DNA of 54,190 bases from NCBI GenBank assembly GCA_015062055.1, contig SUVK01000013.1:1-54190 (forward strand), given 5' to 3'. Below, one piece after another: positions 10,724 to 18,768 of this stretch. Origin of the DNA: Akkermansiaceae bacterium (GTDB lineage Bacteria > Verrucomicrobiota > Verrucomicrobiia > Verrucomicrobiales > Akkermansiaceae). The position numbers and the translations under genes were made by a program. The notes under the pieces were generated by a model. That model did not search any database and had not been told where the DNA came from. It was given only the letters and a program-made list of their open reading frames with translations. How positions within the stretch are numbered: the stretch's first letter is position 1; every line of letters starts with the position of its first letter.

Positions 10724-10752
10724 TTGCCAAGCAGATAAAATTAGTGTATACT
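10724..10752 (+). promoter_or_regulatory. Promoter of rplS with hairpin leader
   Basis: TTGCCA (10724-10729), 17-nt spacer, TATACT (10747-10752). The leader of about 55 nt has a 5-bp hairpin with a GAAA tetraloop (GAGCC-GAAA-GGCTC, 10766-10779) and a strong Shine-Dalgarno site GAAGGAGA (10801-10808) before the ATG at 10814. Confidence 0.75.
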
Positions 10753-10813
10753 CGCGCAACCGCCAGAGCCGAAAGGCTCCTGAAACATTTATTATTACCA
10801 GAAGGAGACCAAG

Positions 10814-11158
10814 ATGAACATTCTCGACAAAATCGAACAGGAACAGCTGAAGGATGAAGTAACGCCCTTCAACGTAGGTGACACCGTAAAGGTACATTGC
10901 CGCGTTATCGAAGGCGGTAAAGAGCGCGTGCAGATTTTCCAAGGTATCGTTATCGGCAAGCGTGGTTCCGGTGTGAACGAGGCTTTCACCGTTCGTAAGA
11001 TTGCATATGGTGAGGGCGTAGAGCGCTCCTTCCCCCTGCACACTCCCAAGATTGCCAAGATTGAGGTTGTAACACGCGGTAAGGTACGTCGTGCCAAGCT
11101 TAACTACCTGCGCGAGCGCGTTGGTAAGGAAGCCGTTACCGTTAAGACTGTACGCTAA
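10814..11158 (+). CDS. rplS: 50S ribosomal protein L19
   Basis: A 114-residue L19, a large-subunit protein at the subunit interface. The family signature is clear: [22 protein letters not shown], then [12 protein letters not shown] and [16 protein letters not shown]. The length is normal. It has its own promoter and terminator and is not in the common rpsP-rimM-trmD-rplS operon. Confidence 0.99.
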   Translation: MNILDKIEQEQLKDEVTPFNVGDTVKVHCRVIEGGKERVQIFQGIVIGKRGSGVNEAFTVRKIAYGEGVERSFPLHTPKIAKIEVVTRGKVRRAKLNYLRERVGKEAVTVKTVR

Positions 11159-11185
11159 TATCGCATCAGCTGCAAGCTTTTCTAT

Positions 11186-11223
11186 AGCTCAGCCCTCACA
11201 CCGGGGGCTGAGCTTTTTTTTTT
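11186..11223 (+). terminator. Terminator of rplS
   Basis: A perfect 10-bp stem (AGCTCAGCCC 11186-11195 with 11205-11214) followed by a run of T to 11223. A G8 tract follows directly (11224-11231). Confidence 0.93.
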
Positions 11224-11334
11224 GGGGGGGGAGGCGGGGACTCTGAACAGATATTTTCTATGTCTGTAGAATCAACTCGACCGGCGTCAAAACGAAAAGT
11301 GCCGTCAGATGGCATATTATGCCATAAAACTGCT

Positions 11335-11363
11335 TTGATAAAGACCTCTTTATGTGCTAATAT
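11335..11363 (+). promoter_or_regulatory. Promoter of clpP-clpX-tsaD with upstream palindrome
   Basis: TTGATA (11335-11340), 17-nt spacer, TAATAT (11358-11363); the ATG at 11378 follows after a leader of about 8 nt. A perfect 15-bp palindrome, TGGCATA-T-TATGCCA (11310-11324), ends 10 nt before the -35 box and could be an operator. Confidence 0.6.
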
Positions 11364-11377
11364 AAGGAACACAAGTT

Positions 11378-11977
11378 ATGGAAACACCGAAGAATTACTA
11401 CATACCCACCGTTATTGAGAAAACCGGGCAAGGCGAGCGAGCCTACGACATCTACTCCCGCCTGCTGTTGGACCGCGTCATTTTTCTCGGCACGGAGATA
11501 GATGACACCGTGGCCAACTCCGTCATCGCCCAGCTACTTTTCCTTCAGATGACGGATCCCAAGAAAGATATACACATCTACATCAACTCCCCCGGTGGCT
11601 CCGTTACGGCCGGTCTTGCCATTTACGACACCATGCAGTTTATCTCTTGCGATATCAATACATACTGCATCGGCATAGCAGCCTCTATGGCCTCTGTTCT
11701 CCTTTCTGCAGGCACCAAAGGCAAACGCTTCTGCCTGCCGAATTCACACGTGATGATTCACCAAGTACGAGGTGGAGCCCAAGGCACAGCAGCCGACGTA
11801 GAGCGCACCATCAACTTCATGTTCAGCTTAGACAAGCGACTTACCGGAATTCTTGCCAAACACACCGGCAAGGACTTCGACACCGTTAAGGCAGACCAGG
11901 ATCGCGATAAATATATGACCGCCGAGGAGTCTCTGGCGTACGGCCTCGTAGACCGCATACTCACTCACAAAGCCTAA
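11378..11977 (+). CDS. clpP: ATP-dependent Clp protease proteolytic subunit
   Basis: A 199-residue serine peptidase that forms the ClpP tetradecamer. The catalytic Ser is in [18 protein letters not shown], the His in SHVMIHQ, and the Asp is expected in the [11 protein letters not shown] region. The block [17 protein letters not shown] is typical. It is the first gene of clpP-clpX-tsaD, with clpX starting 14 nt after its stop, so protease and unfoldase are made together. Confidence 0.98.
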   Translation: METPKNYYIPTVIEKTGQGERAYDIYSRLLLDRVIFLGTEIDDTVANSVIAQLLFLQMTDPKKDIHIYINSPGGSVTAGLAIYDTMQFISCDINTYCIGIAASMASVLLSAGTKGKRFCLPNSHVMIHQVRGGAQGTAADVERTINFMFSLDKRLTGILAKHTGKDFDTVKADQDRDKYMTAEESLAYGLVDRILTHKA

Positions 11978-11991
11978 TAAACATTAACGGA

Positions 11992-13377
11992 ATGGCTAAC
12001 AAAAAAACAACGCGTCACTGCGCAGCATGCCAAACGCCCGAGGGGCCCACATGGCCCATATTGACGTGGAACGGGCTCAACCTGTGTTTCAGCTGCATTG
12101 AAGACATGGTGCACAAGATGTTTATGGAGCCCATGGGCGACCAAGCCGCAGAGCACATGTTAATGCACGTAAAAGAGACTCACCCATGGTTAATGCCCCA
12201 GGATGATTCCGACGGTTCCCCCGTGCTGGATGTTGAGACGAAAGCCTTGGACTCCCTGCCCACCCCGGCAGAGATGCACGCCATGCTCGACAACTACGTA
12301 ATCGGGCAAGACCTGGCCAAACGCACGCTTTGCGTAGCCGTATACAACCACTACCTGCGCTTACGCCAGCCTAAATCCGATGACGGCACCGAGATAGAAA
12401 AAAGCAACATCTTGCTGGCGGGCTCCACAGGCTCGGGCAAAACCCTGTTAGCCAAGACTCTGGCTCGTATTTTGGATGTTCCCTTCTGCATAGTAGATGC
12501 CACCACCCTCACCGAGGCCGGATACGTGGGCGAGGACGTAGAAAACACGGTACTGCGCTTGTTGCAGGCAGCCAATATGAATGTGGCTAAAGCAGAGCGA
12601 GGCATCATCTACGTGGACGAAATCGACAAAATCGGTCGCAAAACACAAAATGTAAGCATCACCCGCGATGTAAGCGGTGAAGGCGTGCAGCAAGCACTGC
12701 TCAAAATCATTGAGGGAACAGAATGCAACATACCGCCCAAAGGTGGTCGCAAACACCCCAACGAGGAGTATATTCGCGTCAATACCGAAAACATCCTCTT
12801 CATTTGCGGTGGTGCCTTCGTGGGGCTCGAGGGGATCATCCGTAAGCGCATCGGCTCGTCAGCCATGGGCTTTGCCTCTATCGAAGAAGACCGCGACACC
12901 AAGGAGTTTACCGAGGAAGAAGTACTGTCCAAAGCCATGCCGGAGGACTTCTTCATGTTCGGTATGATACCGGAGCTGATGGGGCGTCTGCCCATTTTTG
13001 CGCCGCTTACCACACTGACGGAAGACCAGCTGGTAACACTGCTTACCGAGCCGAAAAACGCCTTGGTAAAGCAATACACCAAACTTTTGAACATGAATGG
13101 TGTAGAATTAGTGGTAGAAGAGAACGCCCTGCGAGCCATGGCACGCCAAGCCATAGAACGCGGCACGGGCGCACGCGCCCTGCGTGGCATTTTTGAGCGA
13201 CTCATGCTCGACATCATGTACGAGGTACCCAGCGACAAGAGTATCAGCACCGTCACCGTGACAGAGGATTGCGTACTCGGCAAGGGAGCCCCCATCATTA
13301 CCCGAGGCAAAGAAACGGCAAAGGCAAGCAAAAAGCCGAGACAAACAGCCACTAAAACACGCAAAAAGAAAGCCTGA
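11992..13377 (+). CDS. clpX: ATP-dependent Clp protease ATP-binding subunit ClpX
   Basis: A 461-residue AAA+ unfoldase partner of ClpP. The N-terminal zinc-binding domain has four cysteines (HCAAC near residue 10, LCFSC near 34). Walker A is GSTGSGKT and Walker B is [11 protein letters not shown]. The pore-loop block [11 protein letters not shown] and the C-terminal sensor-2 domain ([19 protein letters not shown]) are present. A lysine/arginine-rich tail of about 30 residues extends past the usual end. The ClpP-binding IGF-type loop appears changed to 'MFG' ([15 protein letters not shown] is the nearby block), which I did not resolve by alignment. Confidence 0.98.
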   Translation: MANKKTTRHCAACQTPEGPTWPILTWNGLNLCFSCIEDMVHKMFMEPMGDQAAEHMLMHVKETHPWLMPQDDSDGSPVLDVETKALDSLPTPAEMHAMLDNYVIGQDLAKRTLCVAVYNHYLRLRQPKSDDGTEIEKSNILLAGSTGSGKTLLAKTLARILDVPFCIVDATTLTEAGYVGEDVENTVLRLLQAANMNVAKAERGIIYVDEIDKIGRKTQNVSITRDVSGEGVQQALLKIIEGTECNIPPKGGRKHPNEEYIRVNTENILFICGGAFVGLEGIIRKRIGSSAMGFASIEEDRDTKEFTEEEVLSKAMPEDFFMFGMIPELMGRLPIFAPLTTLTEDQLVTLLTEPKNALVKQYTKLLNMNGVELVVEENALRAMARQAIERGTGARALRGIFERLMLDIMYEVPSDKSISTVTVTEDCVLGKGAPIITRGKETAKASKKPRQTATKTRKKKA

Positions 13378-13383
13378 TACACC

Positions 13384-14436
13384 ATGCTGGTACTGGGAAT
13401 CGAAAGCAGCTGCGATGAAACAGCCGTCTCTCTGATTGAAGAGGTGGCGGGAGAAACTCAACCACGAGTGCTCAGCTCCGTTATCTCAACCCAGATACCC
13501 CTGCACCGCCTGTATGGTGGTGTAATCCCCGAGCTGGCCTCGCGCAACCACTCCTCGAACCTACCGGGAGTGCTGCGCGAGGCACTCGAGAAAGCCGGGC
13601 GCAACATACACGAGGTAGATGTTTTCGCCAGCACGGCCGGTCCGGGGCTGGTGGCGGCCCTACTGGTGGGTAATACGGCTGCCAAGGCCTTGGCATTAGC
13701 GGCAGGCAAGCCATTTATCGCGGTAAACCACTTAGAGGGGCACATGCTCTCACCTTTCATTACACACCCTCAGGGCTTGGTGCCGCACCTCAGCCTCGTG
13801 GTATCGGGCGGTCACACCTTACTTATTGATGTGCAATCTTGTGGCAACTATACACTCATTGGGAGATCTATGGATGATGCCGCAGGCGAGGCCTTCGACA
13901 AAGTTGCAAAAATGCTTGATTTACCCTACCCGGGGGGGCCCGAGATTGACAAACGTGCCGAGATGGGCGACCCCGAGCGATTTGTGCTGCCACGCCCCAT
14001 GATACACGAGGACCACTTGAACTTCTCATTCTCCGGGCTTAAAACCGCAGTACTTTATACCTTGCCCAAGCTGGTACCGAGTGGCAACCCGAATGATTTG
14101 GACGAGCAAACCATGTGCGACCTCTGCGCCGGCGTGAGACAGGCCATTCTCGACGTTCTCATCCACAAAGCAATGAAAGCCCTCAAACGCACGGGGCACA
14201 AGGTGCTGGCCGTATCAGGCGGGGTATCTTGCAACTCCGCCTTGCGCAGACAGCTCAAAGCGCGATGCGAACGCGCCCGCATTGAGTTGATACTCCCCCC
14301 CAACAGCCTTACTACCGACAACGCCGCCATGATTGCCTTTGCCGGTTTACTGAGAGCCCGCAACGGAGATTTCTCGCCGTTAGATACACCGGTGGACCCC
14401 AATCTGCGCTTGGCCGGTGCCCAAACAAGAGCCTGA
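13384..14436 (+). CDS. tsaD: tRNA N6-adenosine threonylcarbamoyltransferase TsaD
   Basis: A 350-residue Kae1/TsaD family protein that transfers threonylcarbamoyl to A37 of ANN-decoding tRNAs. Visible motifs are the N-terminal LGIESSCDETAVSL, the metal-binding HLEGHMLSPF (HxxxH), VSGGHTLLI, and the glycine-rich VSGGVSCNSALRR. Length is normal for bacteria. It starts 6 nt after clpX and is in the same operon. Confidence 0.98.
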   Translation: MLVLGIESSCDETAVSLIEEVAGETQPRVLSSVISTQIPLHRLYGGVIPELASRNHSSNLPGVLREALEKAGRNIHEVDVFASTAGPGLVAALLVGNTAAKALALAAGKPFIAVNHLEGHMLSPFITHPQGLVPHLSLVVSGGHTLLIDVQSCGNYTLIGRSMDDAAGEAFDKVAKMLDLPYPGGPEIDKRAEMGDPERFVLPRPMIHEDHLNFSFSGLKTAVLYTLPKLVPSGNPNDLDEQTMCDLCAGVRQAILDVLIHKAMKALKRTGHKVLAVSGGVSCNSALRRQLKARCERARIELILPPNSLTTDNAAMIAFAGLLRARNGDFSPLDTPVDPNLRLAGAQTRA

Positions 14437-14449
14437 TTTTTACCCAGCC

Positions 14450-15355
14450 ATGAGCTTAAGAGACAAACTGGTAGAGATACTACCCGACCTGCTGCCCACA
14501 CGAGAGGAAGAAGCCATCAAAGGCAAAGAGCTCATTGCCCGCGTACGCGCCGTGCTGGGGGACTCGTACTCGGACCACTCATTACGCTCTCAATTCTCAT
14601 TTATAGCCTTAGAACCCGATTCATGCTTGGCTCGAGTAGCCAACGGGCAAGGGTATTACTTGCGCACGGCAGAGGCAGCCCCCTCCCTGCACAACATGTT
14701 TGAGAGCGAGGCCGAGGCCTCGCGAGAGGGCCAAGACCCGCTTCACAAAGCCTTGGCGCTGGCGGTACGGCTGTACGACACTGCCGGCATGGGTGTATTT
14801 GTCTACCCGTTAGAAGACGAAGAAAGCTGGGAGCACCCCGACTTGGTAGCAGTACAATGGCCGGCCGCGACAACAGATGACACAGATGCCCTCGTGTTCG
14901 ACCCCACAGATACCCCTGCCCCCTACCTGCGCTCGGTATGCGTGTGCATTGAGCCCGACGCCGAGAGCTGTCGGCGGGCATTCTTCCGCACTATGGCATG
15001 TGCCCTCAGCTCTCAAGAGGCAGAGTTACTCATCATTGGAGAGGAACCACATATGCCGACAGAGCTTAGCCGACTTGCCACGCTGTACGGTGTAGGTATA
15101 AGGGCTATCACAGCCGATGTAGAGGTAGAAGATGCCCTGCCGCGGGCAGATGAGATTTTTCGCGCCGACACAGCAGACGCGCGGGGACTGTTATCAGAGC
15201 TACCCCAGCTCACACTGGCCCACCCTCGCCACAGAGAACGCCCACCGTTGCCCGAAAACCACCTGCCGGCCACAGCGGCGGCAAAACATTGGGCACAAAG
15301 CTGCATAGCCAAGGGACGCGTCGAAACCTACGAAATGCGCGTTGCCGTTAATTGA
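14450..15355 (+). CDS. Conserved-looking protein of unknown function, possible winged-helix N-terminus
   Basis: 301 residues, family not recognised. The first 75 residues (GKELIARVRAVLGDSYSD then RSQFSFIALEPDS and GQGYYLR) have the spacing of a winged-helix domain, but this is only an impression. The rest looks alpha/beta, with a PDLVAVQW strand and a late LLIIGEEP...LATLYGVGIRAI segment. The ATG at 14450 lies 13 nt after tsaD; a longer reading frame from 14417 would overlap tsaD. It is probably the next gene of the clp operon. Confidence 0.65.
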   Translation: MSLRDKLVEILPDLLPTREEEAIKGKELIARVRAVLGDSYSDHSLRSQFSFIALEPDSCLARVANGQGYYLRTAEAAPSLHNMFESEAEASREGQDPLHKALALAVRLYDTAGMGVFVYPLEDEESWEHPDLVAVQWPAATTDDTDALVFDPTDTPAPYLRSVCVCIEPDAESCRRAFFRTMACALSSQEAELLIIGEEPHMPTELSRLATLYGVGIRAITADVEVEDALPRADEIFRADTADARGLLSELPQLTLAHPRHRERPPLPENHLPATAAAKHWAQSCIAKGRVETYEMRVAVN

Positions 15356-15362
15356 TTTCAAC

Positions 15363-16100
15363 ATGACACGCAGCAAAAACAGCTTCATCCCACGCATTCT
15401 TCTGTTCGCGCTTCTCGCGGGCGGCGGATATATGGTGCTAACCGCCTTGTGGGGCATGTGCAAAACAGCTATCTACATTCACGAGACTATTCCCGTTACA
15501 GGAACGGTAATCGACCTCAGGCAACGCCCATTTGAAAGCACCACAGAGGCCCTCAGCAGCGGCAATCTCTCTACCGGTGGCGATACCGCCTACTTTCCCA
15601 TTGTTACATTTTCATTTAACAACGGCGTGCTTATCAGTAACCATGCCTTGCAAACACCCGATAACGAGCCAACCCCCATTGGTAGCACTATTGAGCTACG
15701 AGCCTATCCGTACGACCCGACAACCCCCGAAACCTGGCGGCCGGAAAGTATTCAGCCCAACAGAGCGGCACTGCTTTGGGGTGGCCACGCCATGGGGCTC
15801 CTCATCGGGCTTACCCTTGGTGGCATAGCCTACCTCAAACTTAACAACCGTCGCCACCCTCGACCGGCCAAAGCTGCCACCAAACACCCCAAAGCCCCTG
15901 CCCCCGCATCGGCCCAAGAAGAGCCGTTCACCCTCTCGGCAGACCCCGCGCCACCCAAAAAGAAGAGAGCACGCAAACCTGCCTCCCCCAACGCTCCGAA
16001 AAAGCCCCGCACGCCGCGCAGGAAAAAAGAGGCAGAACCCAATGCCCCGGCTAAACCCCGAAAATCACGAAAAAAGAAACAAACAGAAAATATAACGTAA
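15363..16100 (+). CDS. DUF3592-like membrane protein with basic Pro/Ala tail
   Basis: 245 residues. There are two membrane segments (about residues 12-32 and 140-160) enclosing an extracytoplasmic-looking domain with the VTGTVIDLRQRP and TYFPIVTFSFNNG pattern of DUF3592 proteins. The last 75 residues are a basic, Pro/Ala-rich disordered tail (KKKRARKPASPNAPKKPR). The ATG at 15363 is taken because the longer frame begins with a TTG inside the previous gene. It starts 7 nt after the previous stop. Confidence 0.65.
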   Translation: MTRSKNSFIPRILLFALLAGGGYMVLTALWGMCKTAIYIHETIPVTGTVIDLRQRPFESTTEALSSGNLSTGGDTAYFPIVTFSFNNGVLISNHALQTPDNEPTPIGSTIELRAYPYDPTTPETWRPESIQPNRAALLWGGHAMGLLIGLTLGGIAYLKLNNRRHPRPAKAATKHPKAPAPASAQEEPFTLSADPAPPKKKRARKPASPNAPKKPRTPRRKKEAEPNAPAKPRKSRKKKQTENIT

Positions 16101-16278
16101 GATTCCGTCTTTATCAAGATGAGAGCTCCGGCATGCAGGTCAAACGCATTAGGCAATAAACCACGTATATCTGTTATTTACAATTTTTTCATAATACATC
16201 GGCCCGAGTGCAGCACGATGAGTTACAACCGGCAAATCTGAAAAAGACCCCGGAAATTGTTACTGACATCAAATTAAA

Positions 16279-16307
16279 TTGACTTTTGCACCTGTCTGTT
16301 ATAAACT
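16279..16307 (+). promoter_or_regulatory. Promoter of 16368 gene
   Basis: TTGACT (16279-16284), 17-nt spacer, TAAACT (16302-16307), with an overlapping TATAAA at 16300. The leader would be about 55 nt. The rest of the 267-nt gap before it (from 16101) shows no convincing feature. Confidence 0.45.
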
Positions 16308-16367
16308 TCTTGCCGCAGGCGGGTAAGATACCCCCTGCATACAAGACATTTTAACCCATAAAGAACC

Positions 16368-16829
16368 ATGAAGAAACTCAACATTTTAGCAGTACTCTGC
16401 GCTGCCGTAGCCGGCACCGTACAGGCCGATTTCATTTCGGCAGTTAAGGATGCCGCCGTGCAAGAAGCCAAGAACCAGACCGAGGCCGCCGTACAAGAGA
16501 AGGTAACGGAGGTTGCCGGTGATCTTAACGCCGGCAAAGAATCTGCCACAGGTAAAGTTACCGAAACCATCAATGGCGTACAAGAAAAAGCCAACGCCGT
16601 ACAGGCCGAGGTAGAAGCTGTCCAAAATAAAGCCAACGAAGCCAAGGCTGCTGTAGAAACCGCTAAGAGCGATGCAAAAAAAGCCGTGGCCGACAAAAAG
16701 GCTGAAGCTGCCAAAAAAGTAGAAGAGGCAAAGAAAGCCCCGGACAAAGCCAAAAAGGCTGCCGAGAAAAAGGCGAAAGATGCAACCGGCAAAGCCGTGC
16801 GCGGTGGTCTCAAAAAAATTGGTCTCTAA
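16368..16829 (+). CDS. Secreted Ala/Lys/Glu-rich helical protein
   Basis: 153 residues with a signal peptide (MKKLNILAVLCAAVAGTVQA, cleavage near residue 20). The rest is almost entirely Ala, Lys, Glu and Val with repeated 11-residue-like patterns (KAEAAKKVEEAKKAPDKAKK), predicted as one long amphipathic helix or coiled coil. It resembles apolipoprotein- or LEA-like periplasmic proteins, a composition likeness only. It has its own promoter and terminator. Confidence 0.75.
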   Translation: MKKLNILAVLCAAVAGTVQADFISAVKDAAVQEAKNQTEAAVQEKVTEVAGDLNAGKESATGKVTETINGVQEKANAVQAEVEAVQNKANEAKAAVETAKSDAKKAVADKKAEAAKKVEEAKKAPDKAKKAAEKKAKDATGKAVRGGLKKIGL

Positions 16830-16845
16830 AAGGCACTGATTTTCG

Positions 16846-16876
16846 GCACCGCTGCCATGGGCAGCGGTGCTTTTTC
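16846..16876 (+). terminator. Terminator of 16368 gene
   Basis: A perfect 11-bp stem (16846-16856 with 16860-16870), a 3-nt loop and a T5 run. Confidence 0.92.
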
Positions 16877-16918
16877 GTGATTTTTTTTAAGATTCAGAAA
16901 AAAAGACGTAAATTTGGC

Positions 16919-16947
16919 TTGCCAAAGTCAATCAATTAGGGTATAAA
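16919..16947 (+). promoter_or_regulatory. Promoter and hairpin leader of the small basic protein
   Basis: TTGCCA (16919-16924), 17-nt spacer, TATAAA (16942-16947). The leader holds a 5-bp hairpin with a GTGA (GNRA) tetraloop, CCGCA-GTGA-TGCGG (16962-16975), a design also seen in the rplS leader. Confidence 0.65.
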
Positions 16948-17001
16948 TGGCGACCACCATTCCGCAGTGATGCGGGTAAACCTTTTACACAAAACACAGA
17001 T

Positions 17002-17157
17002 ATGTCCAAGCACTCCACACTTAAAGCAACCGGTACCGTTGGCGGTAAGCGTTCTGTCCTCAAGCGTTTTGAGCGTGTTAAGCTCATGAAAGAACGCGGT
17101 CAGTGGAAGCAGGGTCAGAGCCCCATCGGTCTGCCCAAGACCAAGTTCGAGGCCTGA
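17002..17157 (+). CDS. Small basic protein, Chlamydiae-Verrucomicrobia type
   Basis: A 51-residue Lys/Arg-rich protein. It starts MSKHSTLK, has a central RSVLKRFERVKLMKERGQW and ends GLPKTKFEA. This is the pattern of a short basic protein I know from chlamydiae and verrucomicrobia (MSxHxSxK start, NVLKRxERxxxL core, GLPKT end), which is thought to be linked to ribosomes or RNA, though the function is not established. It has a strong promoter of the ribosomal-protein kind next door to rplS-like signals, which fits high expression. Confidence 0.88.
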   Translation: MSKHSTLKATGTVGGKRSVLKRFERVKLMKERGQWKQGQSPIGLPKTKFEA

Positions 17158-17209
17158 TGCCGTTCACGCCGGCCCTCAACAACTGAGGGTGTACAAACAA
17201 CATTTTCCG

Positions 17210-17241
17210 GAGCCTCTCGGTGCAACACCGCGAGGCTCTTT
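17210..17241 (+). terminator. Likely terminator after small basic protein
   Basis: A 13-bp stem with one mismatch (17210-17222 with 17226-17238), a 3-nt loop and TTT. Confidence 0.65.
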
Positions 17242-17249
17242 ATGCTAAT

Positions 17250-17279
17250 TTCACACGCGCGCGCGAGCGCCCATAAAAT
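17250..17279 (+). promoter_or_regulatory. Promoter of pseudouridine synthase gene, leaderless layout
   Basis: TTCACA (17250-17255), 18-nt spacer made largely of alternating GC, TAAAAT (17274-17279), then 7 nt to the ATG at 17287. Confidence 0.5.
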
Positions 17280-17286
17280 CGAAACC

Positions 17287-18684
17287 ATGACAGAAGAGAA
17301 CACATACCCACCTGCCCCGGAGGGCAGCGTGCGCCTCAATAAGTTTCTGGCCTCCTGCGGCTATGAATCACGCCGAGCGGCCGACAGACTGATAGCCGAG
17401 GGGCGAGTAGAAGTAAACGGAAAAGCCGTAGACACGCCCGGGCTGAGAGTATTACCCACCGACTTTGTGAAGGTAGACGGCCGCCATGCCACCCCCAAAG
17501 AAGAAGTAGTCGTACTGCTCAACAAGCCGAGAGGCTATGTATGCAGCCGCGATGCGCAAGGAGCCATCGGCACGGTATATGACTTACTGCCGGCTAAATA
17601 TCGCTACGCCAACTACATAGGGCGATTGGATGCCGATAGCGAAGGCTTGCTGATTTTCACCAACAACGGCACACTCAGCCAAAGCATAGGCCACCCCAAG
17701 GGGGGTATCGAAAAGGAATACTGGGTAACTCTTGACCAAGCTTTCGACAGCAGCGTACTCATTCAGTTGCTCAAGGGTGTGCGTATACCCGAGGGGCAAG
17801 CCAAGGCCAAGTATGTATCACGCCTGAGTGCACGTCGCGCCTGCGTAGTGCTCGACCAAGGCTTGAAACGCCAGGTACGCCAAATGTTTGCCTGCCTCGG
17901 GCTGCGTGTCAAGAAGCTGGTGCGCGTGCGTATCGGTTCTCTCTGGGGTGGAGATTTGGAGCCCGGGCACGCCACGCTGATGGATGCCGAGCAAATTGCC
18001 CAAGCCTCTACCAACCCCCGCCGTCGCAAGGGGCTGATGGGTGCCAATCAAGTGTTCAAACCTCGCCCGCAACATCAACAGTTTGATGCCCCCGCAGACG
18101 AAGAGGACGACTACGTATTCAACCCTGCCGATTTCGAGACAGAGGAGGAAGCGCTGGAGTCTGCCACCAAGTTCACGGAAGGCGAGGCCTTTGAGCCCGA
18201 ACGCGACAATAGCCGCAGACCTTTCGGCAAAGCCCCCCGAGCCAAACGCGATTCTTTTGTACGTGAAGAAAGAGAATACCGCTCCTTCGGCAACCGAGAG
18301 GGTGGCGAGCGCCGTGGCGGTTTCGGTGGTGGAGAGCGCCGCTCCTTCGGCAACCGAGAGGGTGGCGAACGCCGTGGTGGCTTCCGTGGTGGAGAGCGCC
18401 GCTCCTTCGGCAACCGAGAGGGTGGCGAGCGCCGTGGCGGTTTCGGTGGTGGAGAGCGCCGTTCCTTCGGCAACCGAGAGGGTGGCGAGCGCCGTGGCGG
18501 CTTCCGTGGTGGAGAGCGCCGCTCCTTCGGCAACCGGGAGGGTGGCGAGCGCCGTGGCGGTTTCGGTGGTGGAGAGCGCCGCTCCTTCGGCAACCGAGAG
18601 GGAGGTGAACGCCGTGGCGGTTTCGGTGGTGGAGCAAGAAAGAGTTTTCGCTCGTTCAACAAACACCGCTCCAACAACAGATAA
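17287..18684 (+). CDS. RsuA/RluB-family pseudouridine synthase with RGG-like repeat tail
   Basis: 465 residues. An S4 RNA-binding domain comes first (VRLNKFLASCGYESRRAAD then GRVEVNGKAV). The catalytic domain follows, with the motif GRLDADSEGLLIFTNNG (catalytic Asp in GRLDxxSEGL) and the family blocks KEYWVTL and LKRQVRQMFACLGLRVKKLVRVRIG. It probably modifies 23S rRNA as RluB/RluE/RluF do; the exact site is not decidable. Past residue 260 the protein is acidic. From about residue 332 to 452 it holds six copies of a 20-residue unit (RSFGNREGGERRGGFGGGER), an RGG-type RNA-binding tail. Members of this family usually end near residue 250-300. Confidence 0.93.
   Translation: MTEENTYPPAPEGSVRLNKFLASCGYESRRAADRLIAEGRVEVNGKAVDTPGLRVLPTDFVKVDGRHATPKEEVVVLLNKPRGYVCSRDAQGAIGTVYDLLPAKYRYANYIGRLDADSEGLLIFTNNGTLSQSIGHPKGGIEKEYWVTLDQAFDSSVLIQLLKGVRIPEGQAKAKYVSRLSARRACVVLDQGLKRQVRQMFACLGLRVKKLVRVRIGSLWGGDLEPGHATLMDAEQIAQASTNPRRRKGLMGANQVFKPRPQHQQFDAPADEEDDYVFNPADFETEEEALESATKFTEGEAFEPERDNSRRPFGKAPRAKRDSFVREEREYRSFGNREGGERRGGFGGGERRSFGNREGGERRGGFRGGERRSFGNREGGERRGGFGGGERRSFGNREGGERRGGFRGGERRSFGNREGGERRGGFGGGERRSFGNREGGERRGGFGGGARKSFRSFNKHRSNNR
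18281..18640 (+). repeat. Six-copy 60-bp tandem repeat inside the pseudouridine synthase gene
   Basis: Units start at 18281, 18341, 18401, 18461, 18521 and 18581. They are nearly identical; they differ mainly at a GGTTTC/GGCTTC plus GGT/CGT codon change that swaps FGGG for FRGG in units 2 and 4, and unit 6 has small changes. The unit length is a multiple of three, so gain or loss of units keeps the frame. That also leaves long open frames on both strands, which are not genes. Confidence 0.97.
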
Positions 18685-18694
18685 AAATTAAAAG

Positions 18695-18726
18695 ACACGG
18701 CCCCGCCCTCAGCGGGGCCGTGTTAA
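18695..18726 (+). terminator. Terminator of pseudouridine synthase gene
   Basis: A perfect 12-bp GC-rich stem (ACACGGCCCCGC 18695-18706 with 18712-18723), followed by TAAATT. Confidence 0.75.
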
Positions 18727-18768
18727 ATTGAACAAACTCCGCAATAGCGGCATCAGAATAACGAACAC

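Noticed and set aside
11214..11231. T10-G8 tract as phase-variable site
   Set aside because: It is the tail of the rplS terminator and lies 100 nt upstream of the clpP promoter, outside promoter and coding sequence.
18281..18640. CRISPR array
   Set aside because: Units are contiguous and coding with no spacers.
17818..18698. Long open frames on both strands through the pseudouridine synthase repeat
   Set aside because: They arise because a 60-bp repeat has the same frame in every unit; no start signals, no homology, and the S4/synthase frame is clear.
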